The position numbers and the translations under genes are program-made. 14,996 nt of DNA from Collybiopsis luxurians FD-317 M1 (lineage: Eukaryota; Basidiomycota; Agaricomycetes; Agaricales; Omphalotaceae), in assembly GCA_000827265.1 (NCBI GenBank), contig KN834808.1, positions 117,533-132,528 of the forward strand, written 5' to 3'. The notes under the pieces are model-generated. The model did not search any database. It was not told where the DNA came from and worked only from the letters and a program-made list of their open reading frames with translations. Numbering within the stretch: position 1 is the first letter of the stretch; each line of letters starts with the position of its first letter. Of the stretch, positions 9,220 through 14,996 are shown one piece after another.

Positions 9220-10911
9220 TCAAGGTTCAGAACAAGATGGGTCATCTTCTCTGGGCTCCCAAATTTCCTGCAACTGGCAAATAAGTTCGGCATTATATTG
9301 GGCTTCCTGCTGTAACCTGCATTGCTCTTCTTGGAGACGTTCGTTCTCTGCACGAAGCCCCTCCGCTTCAGATTGGGCTTGAGTCAAGGCAGCTTCTTTG
9401 AATAGAAGATCGGCCGAGAGTTCCGCTGCATTACTTCTACGAGATCGCTGAAGGGAGACGAAAAGTCGATTTACCGAGTTGTGAATTTTGTCCAGAAGTG
9501 GAATGTGGTCAAGACTCAAACGACGAGATGTATAATTCGCAAACAGTTTGTGCGCATGGGGATGCTGGGCTGCTAGATAAATCCAACATCCAGTTTCTTC
9601 GCCCAGTTGTTCGCACTAAATTAGATTAAAACTGATTCAGAAAAATTCAATACACAGAGGATCTGTGACATACCTGACAAATGATATTTTTGATTTGCTG
9701 ACGGTACCGCCTAGTTGAGTCAGAAACTTCTTGTCGAACGGGTGGAATGGACCTGTCTCTGACAATGTCTACAACAGTTACATAGTTAGTGTATGATTAT
9801 ATGACGATAGAATGTTTTTTACCCCATTGGCGAGAACCTCTGAATGCACCCTGAACACGACCATATATCGTGTGCCTTTGGGAGGGTCAATTGGCACATT
9901 TAGGCCTCGAAGGAGTACTTTCAGGTGATACTAAAGAGATTGTAGCAGGACTAGAGGGCGGCAAGGGTGTATTAGTTACAAGGTATGAATCCGAATTGGT
10001 AACAGAGTTGGATTCGAAAGCAGGCAATGAAATAGACGGGCTAGAAGGGGGAAGAGGCGAATGGGTTAGAATTTCTGCACCCAAAATTGGCACAGAATTG
10101 AGACCAGTAATTGCCAAAGGATTAGTGTTGACCTGAAAGCCATCAATGGGAGCAGGACGAGTAAAAAAGGCCAGATCATCCACATTTTCGCATAAGGGAG
10201 TTGAAGGGCGCAAACCATGTCCCAAAATGTCAACAAAGATAGACGGCTCTGCCGGGGGAGGCCCCTGAGAGGGAGAGAATCCAGGAGAACGAGACATGAC
10301 TGAAAGGTCAGGTCCAAAGGGATGGTTTCCGTACGCCTGCACACCCCTCGAAGAAGGTAAAAGACTGGGCGCTGCTTGCGCTAGATTTGGGCCTCCCGTT
10401 GAAGGAGGTGCAGCCCAAGGTTCATTCGTTTGCGCACTCGTTTGTGCATTCGAAGCTGTAGTTGGTGTATTGTTGGCTCGAAGTGCTTGTAAATGAGGGA
10501 AAGAGGTGCCATGAGACACCACGATGCCTCTCTTCTCCAAAGAGCAAAACTGGAAGAGAAGACGTCGAAGGTTCAGCAAATTATTTCACCACTGCCGCAC
10601 TCGGAAAAAAAGCATACCAAATCCATGTAAATCTTGCTATGTTTACAATCAGGTGAGGTTATTAATGGATTCCCGTCGCATTTTTGACAATGACGTGGTT
10701 TACCACGTTTGGAAGTGGCTTCGACAGCATTTACAGGGTTTCGAGGGTTGGACTGAACCACACAATTAGGAGGCTTCAGGGGACTAGTACGACCTGGGCC
10801 TTTCTGTGAACTGGAGCGTACAGAACTATTTGTCAGTTTTCGTGGACTCCGACGAGCAGGAGCTCTAGATCTTGCAGGAGTGTTCTTTGGAGAATTGATG
10901 GTATGAGCCAT
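9220..10911 (-). CDS. CxxC...CxH / coiled-coil protein divergent from the KDZ-type gene; in-frame TGA
   Basis: ATG at 10911. Exon 10911-10618 encodes residues 1-98, a basic Ser/Pro/Arg-rich tail then a small cysteine cluster (C75, C78, C89, H91: RHCQKCDGNP...DCKHSK), probably a zinc knuckle. A 68-nt phase-0 intron leads to 10549-9823, a Pro/Ser-rich linker. A 54-nt phase-1 intron (9822-9769, branch CTAAC) leads to 9768-9674. A 58-nt phase-0 intron leads to 9615-9220, which holds CEQLGEETGCWIYLAAQHPH and a C-terminal coiled coil with Leu heptads (LRAENERLQEEQCRLQQEAQ). TGA at 9889-9887 interrupts the second large exon. It disappears if an 81-nt intron (9931-9851) is used, giving 476 residues. 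Otherwise the gene is broken. I do not recognise the family. Its start lies 56 bp from that of the KDZ-type gene, suggesting a co-mobilised or co-regulated partner. Confidence 0.65.
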
Positions 10912-10967
10912 GGTATGAGAAAAAAGAGAAAAAGTCCTTTATATAGACACTCTGTTGCTGAGTAAGC
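10912..10967. promoter_or_regulatory. 56-bp shared divergent promoter region
   Basis: This is the whole space between the two opposed ATG codons (minus 10911, plus 10968). It contains a purine-rich run (GAGAAAAAAGAGAAAAAG, about 10917-10934) and TTTATATAG at about 10939-10947, a TATA-like sequence usable in either direction. Transcription start sites must lie very close to, or inside, the coding regions. A later in-frame ATG for the plus gene at 10992 would widen the gap slightly. Confidence 0.45.
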
Positions 10968-13900
10968 ATGCGGAAGGAAAAGGAGTACAGAATGGAAGGA
11001 CCTACCATGAAACGTTGCGTGAGGGTTCAAGAGTTTCCTTCTGAACTGCCCTCTCTGAGATGGGCAGAGGAAGAGCCAGAGCAACTCTTCCATCCAGGTC
11101 AAGGGGCATACAACAAAAATGAAAACCCCAGCCCTCAGAAGAAGCAGTGAAAACAGGCTCAGCATCCACCCATCCGTTGCCAAGGAACGAGGCGCAATAA
11201 CCACGAGAAAGGTACCAGGGCTGTGATTGAGGGGACAGTCAACGATGCCCTTCAGATTGCGGAAGACCCATCGTTTGCCCTGAACACTGCAAAAGATCAG
11301 CTCATGAGTGGAGTTCTGGAAGTGACGTTGAATGTCGATACACCTTCGGCTACAACAGACATCGAGTCGGACAAGGCATTTCAACTATACGTGGAGTCTG
11401 TTCAGAGTGACAGTGTTGGGTTTGTACGATTGCACAGAAGGTTATTTGCTGTGGAAGGGTGGATACGTGATATGGGTCAAGGCAACATGAATATCATCAG
11501 GTTATTCGCTGCTTTTTTGTCTTATCACTCAAATAGCATCAATGGTTCCATTTCGAGGTAACGGGCCCAGAAAGTGACCCGAAACTTGTGTGCAGATGCC
11601 CTGCTGCAATATGGCGTTGTATCCACAAGCGCTATTACTCGGTCTACGGCGCATGTGACTTGAGTGAACAGGCCAACAATGACGGTGAGTGCAAGTATAT
11701 ATCTTGTCATTTCAATGAGGTTCTGACGCACAGGGAGCAGGACCGTGCCCAAAAATCATTCTATTTTCAAAGGAAAGTGGGGCACTTGACGAAGATCATT
11801 CTGTGTTGCTTTTCTCTGTGGCTCAGTCAGAAGGACTTGTTGCCTTATCCCATCGAGTTTTTGTCAGATTCGAAGGGATAGATGACGGAAATGGGAAATG
11901 GCAATGTTCACGAAGAGAAGGTTCTTCGTGCACCCATATCGAAGTAGCTCGCGAATACATGCAGCGGAAGTTACTGAGCGATGGTAATAGGGGTGGAGAA
12001 CTAAGCAATAATTCACAAGGCAAAGATATATGTGAGTCGATACTCGTACGTATATCTCCGAGTCGAGAGCTGATTGAAAAAAAAAAATCAAGCGGGAGAG
12101 AAAGTTTTCTCCACAAGAGAGCTACGAGCCATCTCGTATCTGCCAGTTATTCCCCCTCGTTGGTGCATGCTACCTGAGGAGAAGGCAGTTTACAACCCTC
12201 CAAAAGGGCTCCGAACAGCTCCAGAACGCATAGGACTGTCTGCTCATGCATTGTGCGCCTGTATAGACGGCGGGCATTCATTCTACAATCCTGACCGACC
12301 AACCCTTATAAGAATGTGCACAGTCTACACATTGACACAGGCCTTCCAGGTAGAAATTGAACTCCAGACCTGTCCGAGGTGTCCAGTTGAGCGCCATCGA
12401 TATATTGGGCCAGAACCCAGAGACATAGGTCTATTCAATTTCAACAATTCAGCGCTCTTTACTCATGAATTACTGAACAAATACATCAGTGCATTCAGCG
12501 GCTCTGAGACACCATTTATGCCATGGGTCAACCAAGTAGCTCGTCGCTATGAAGAATCAGAGTCAGAAAATCCATTCGTGAACGAAGGGCTCTTTCGCGC
12601 CGGCTGGTTCACATACGCACAACTTATAGGGTTCGAAAATGATAAAATGTGTCCATTCTGTGGAGTGTTCCCGGAGAATGTAATATGGGATGGAGTCTCA
12701 ATATCATTCGGATGAAAGTTTGTGAATGCTGAATTGGAGCCCCCGACGGCAGTATCTAACCAGGCTCCCGAATGTCCTAGCAAGTCATCGTCAAAGCAGG
12801 AGTGGCTGCCAGATGGGAAAATGCATCGCAGGCTGCGTGAATGGATTAATGATGGTGGGTTGAAGATTGAGAAGGGTGTCAGGGAGGAGGATCAAGGACA
12901 AACACTTGAAGCAACCATCCAGCGCGCCAGGATGTTGGAGATAGAGCTCTATCCATGGCTGGAAAGCCTTAGTCCACACTTGAAGGAAATGTTCAGAAGG
13001 CGAATGGGGCATGGGGCACTCGACAATTGGAAATGGAAACCGGCACAAGAGTATAGTGCTCTGTTTCAACTGGTACATGATACAACATTCACAGCCTCGA
13101 AGTATGCCAATTAACCCCTACTTTGACAGCTCATGTTGGACAAGTCGACAATGCAAACTATGACCCGTTCAGTACTGAGGAAGTTGGAGCTATTCCTCAA
13201 GGAACCTACACCAAATAATCATGCTGATCTCCTGGGGGTACCAGCATTATACACAATTTTATGGACGGAATACACCAAAGAAAAAAAATACGCACCAGAA
13301 ACCCTGGGGGTTGCTCGATGGATGTTGCTCCGCACTGCTGCTGTGCTCAAGATGCTTTTGAGCTCGAATCAGGAGCCTCTTCGGTTCATGACGCCTGAAA
13401 ATTTCCACCGATTCGATAGTAGTCCAGAAATTCGGGACTGGGAGAGGGTAAATCTGCAGGTTACCATATATGTGAAGATAGCTACTTACCGGAATGTCAG
13501 ACAGGTTGTTTCTACCATTTACTGCAGATACGTTTCCGACCTAGGTACCCAAAACTTCCCCATGACCGGCACCCCGATGTGAATACAGAAAGAATTGGAA
13601 CTTGCAGGAAATATTACGAATCGTATTCGCGAAAATGCCTAACAGGTGGGATTATGGCTTGCTGGTGCAGCCATAGCATCTGTTATGGTTTCCACTGCAT
13701 TCCTGTGGGAGAAGGCAGAAACGATGTGTTTTCAGCAATCATAACACAATGGCCGACAGCTCCCAAGCGCATTGTGTATGACTTTGCCTGTGCCTTAGGA
13801 CTGTATTGCTGGACGCGAGAGCCAGAGTTTTTCGCTGATACCCAATTCGTGATTGATAATTTTCATGTTCCCGGTCATACGAGGTGCTCGACAGCAGCTT

Positions 13901-14109
13901 TCCTGAAAATGTATGCAGCTGTTGACCCGGATTTGATGGCGATCAACTCTAGCGCTGCTGAATGCGGGAATAGTGGGTTGACCAGAATTTGAAAATCGGT
14001 GAGTTACATGGGACAAGTCCGGGCCACAATCTATACCTGGGTTTTCATATCGGTGTGGAACAGACTCCAAATCTTGAGTCTTCGCAAAAGGATCACAAAG
14101 ACTGCGTAA
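10968..14109 (+). pseudogene. Cysteine-cluster (CxC4-like) + KDZ-type transposase-like protein, interrupted
   Basis: Exons: 10968-11500, 11537-11684, 11741-12031, 12093-13072, 13130-13447 and 13501-14109 (TAA). Clear introns are 56, 61, 57 and 53 nt. The order of domains matches the fungal cysteine-cluster/KDZ proteins. First is an N-terminal block with HRRLFAVEGWIRDMGQGNMN, then a Cys/His cluster (CRCPAAIWRCIHK), CSRREGSSCTH, and a second cluster (CPRCPVERHRYIGPE ... MCPFCGVFPENVIWDGV, about 12367-12700). Last is the transposase-like domain, with Asp in YDFAC (13780), FHVPGHTRC (13861) and Glu in NSSAAECGN (13960), which fit the acidic catalytic positions of KDZ enzymes. Damage: TGA at 11148, 12713 and 13990, each with family-like sequence continuing in frame beyond (KSVSYMGQ after the last), and a frame change at 11500-11537. 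The coding length of 2879 nt is one base short of 960 codons. CxC4 is my best subtype guess; KDZ membership is firmer. Confidence 0.82.
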
Positions 14110-14240
14110 TTAGTTGCTTCGATGTATAAATATATAGATGCAGGTATTCATACCTTGTCGTGCTTGCTCCGAATTGCATGAAGTGACAAAAATGAAGATA
14201 AATTCCTGTGCTAAACGTGAATTGACAAAAGTTACCGAAC
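14110..14240. other. 3' flank of the KDZ-type gene
   Basis: There is no open frame of note. The KDZ-type gene's TAA is at 14107-14109 and the direct repeat starts about 130 bp later, so any polyadenylation signal lies here. I see AT-rich sequence (TATAAATATATAG near 14126) but no definite motif. Confidence 0.4.
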
Positions 14241-14727
14241 AGCAGGGACTAGTAATGGTGTACTGTAGTACCTGAGTGCTAGAAGCTACTGATAATCCCA
14301 TTCAACCACCTAGCCCAACTAGAATGACACTAACGATGTCAACGAGGGTACCTCGCTGATCTTCTAAGACTGGAAAAGCCCGAGTCTCCATGCAGCAGTC
14401 AGGGGTATCCTAGACTGCAATGACCACCAATGCTCAAGGTTCCCTTCCTGAGAGTCAATAGTAGCAGGCAAGTGCTATTAGTTAATAGCGGGGACTGATA
14501 GTGGTGTGCTGCAGTACCTGATTGCTAGAAGCTACCGGGCTATCCCATTCAACCACCTAACTCCACCAGAATGACAGCAACAATGTCAACGAGGGTACCT
14601 CGCTGATGTTCTAAGACTGGAAAACCCAAGTCTTCATGCAGCAGTCAGGGTCACCCTAGACTGCAATGACCACCAATTGTACGATGTCCTCTTCCTGCGA
14701 GAGTCAACAGTAGCAGGCAAGTGCTGT
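14241..14727. repeat. Two-copy direct tandem repeat, unit about 247 bp
   Basis: Copy 1 runs from about 14241 to 14477 and copy 2 from about 14487 to 14727. Matching landmarks are GGGACT...GTAGTACCTGA / GGGACT...GCAGTACCTGA (14245 and 14491), CAACGAGGGTACCTCGCTGA (14340 and 14587), CTAGACTGCAATGACCACCA, and GTAGCAGGCAAGTGCT (14461 and 14710). Offsets are 246-249 bp, so small indels separate the copies, and many point differences show it is old. A short inverted repeat CTATTA-GT-TAATAG lies at the junction (14475-14488). There is no coding frame. It could be subterminal repeat of a mobile element or a remnant of another repeat family. Confidence 0.85.
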
Positions 14728-14735
14728 CAAGAAAG

Positions 14736-14776
14736 TAGACGCCCACATGCTTGGGAAAATTGAGATAGACGCCCAC
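14736..14776. repeat. Short direct repeat, 30-bp spacing
   Basis: TAGACGCCCAC occurs at 14736-14746 and again at 14766-14776. It lies directly after the 247-bp repeat pair and before the 17-bp repeat. It is too short to interpret on its own. Confidence 0.6.
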
Positions 14777-14824
14777 TGGCCATATAAGTAGAACAGCAGC
14801 CTTTGATCTGACTTGCTTACGCTC

Positions 14825-14875
14825 CCCATCTGCTTTCCCGCCCCATCTGTTTTCCCGTCCCATCTGTTTCCCCGC
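14825..14875. repeat. 17-bp tandem repeat, three copies
   Basis: Three adjacent units of the form CCCATCTGYTTTCCCGY lie at 14825-14841, 14842-14858 and 14859-14875, with two or three differences between them. Minus-strand frames across them encode a G/K/R-rich repeat, which is a by-product of the repeat rather than a gene. Confidence 0.88.
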
Positions 14876-14996
14876 TGTCCCTTACCCATTCTCCATTGTC
14901 GAGGTTTTCAAAACGATTGGATATATACATTATCGTCTTATTACTATGGTTCAATGTTACATAGTATTTATATCTATCTTGTTCTCGTTTTTCTCT

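Noticed and set aside
10833..11384. 183-codon minus-strand ORF with hydrophobic stretches, resembling a membrane protein
   Set aside because: It overlaps the start of the partner gene and is antisense to the N-terminal block of the KDZ-type gene. The plus strand carries family-like sequence there, so the hydrophobic look is a by-product.
13133..13220. Alternative plus frame reading NANYDPFSTEEVGAIPQGTY in the KDZ-type gene
   Set aside because: It looks protein-like but is closed by stops soon after. The other frame continues into family-like sequence and is reached by a clean 57-nt intron (13073-13129).
11148..13992. TGA recoding (selenocysteine or reassigned codon) as the explanation for in-frame TGAs
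   Set aside because: The nearby intact-looking gene 7749-7747 uses TGA as a normal stop, fungi of this type lack selenocysteine machinery as far as is known, and the same gene also has a frame change. Decay is simpler.
14651..14889. Minus-strand ORFs rich in G, R and K
   Set aside because: Their composition comes from the 17-bp tandem repeat; no gene structure continues from them.

Overview
The window looks like nuclear DNA of a filamentous basidiomycete (probably an Agaricomycete). Long frames are broken by many short GT-AG introns (about 36-84 nt). One protein resembles the fungal RPA14/RPA3 subunit of replication protein A. Another matches the cysteine-cluster plus KDZ-type transposase-like proteins that are expanded in mushroom-forming fungi. 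There are no bacterial-style operons. All gene structures were spliced by eye from the sequence, using donor/acceptor matches and phase bookkeeping. No database search was possible.

Left part (1-2917, minus strand): a long, largely disordered, coiled-coil-starting, NLS-rich nuclear-type protein of 11 exons that runs off the left edge. All ten inferred introns are in phase 1. Next comes a 0.5 kb gap, then an unrecognised plus-strand protein (about 3461-4501) with a 290-codon main exon. From 4502 to 6670 there is a small 19-bp tandem repeat and low-quality coding remnants. From 7350 down to 6671 on the minus strand lies a clean five-exon RPA3-like gene. A second, less certain spliced minus-strand gene sits at 8272-7747, and 8443-9219 looks empty.

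Right part (9220-14109): a head-to-head gene pair whose start codons are only 56 bp apart. The minus-strand partner (10911-9220) encodes an N-terminal CxxC...CxH cluster, a Pro/Ser-rich linker, a conserved-looking block and a C-terminal coiled coil. The plus-strand partner (10968-14109) is a cysteine-cluster/KDZ-type transposase-like protein with the YDxAC / FHxxGH / NSSAAE motif set. Both carry in-frame TGA codons: three in the KDZ reading frame, plus one frame change, and one in the partner unless an 81-nt intron removes it. The most economical reading is a decayed mobile element, or domesticated relic, with a divergently transcribed accessory gene. Downstream (14241-14875) are a two-copy direct repeat of about 247 bp and short 30-bp and 17-bp repeats, which may mark the edge of an element.
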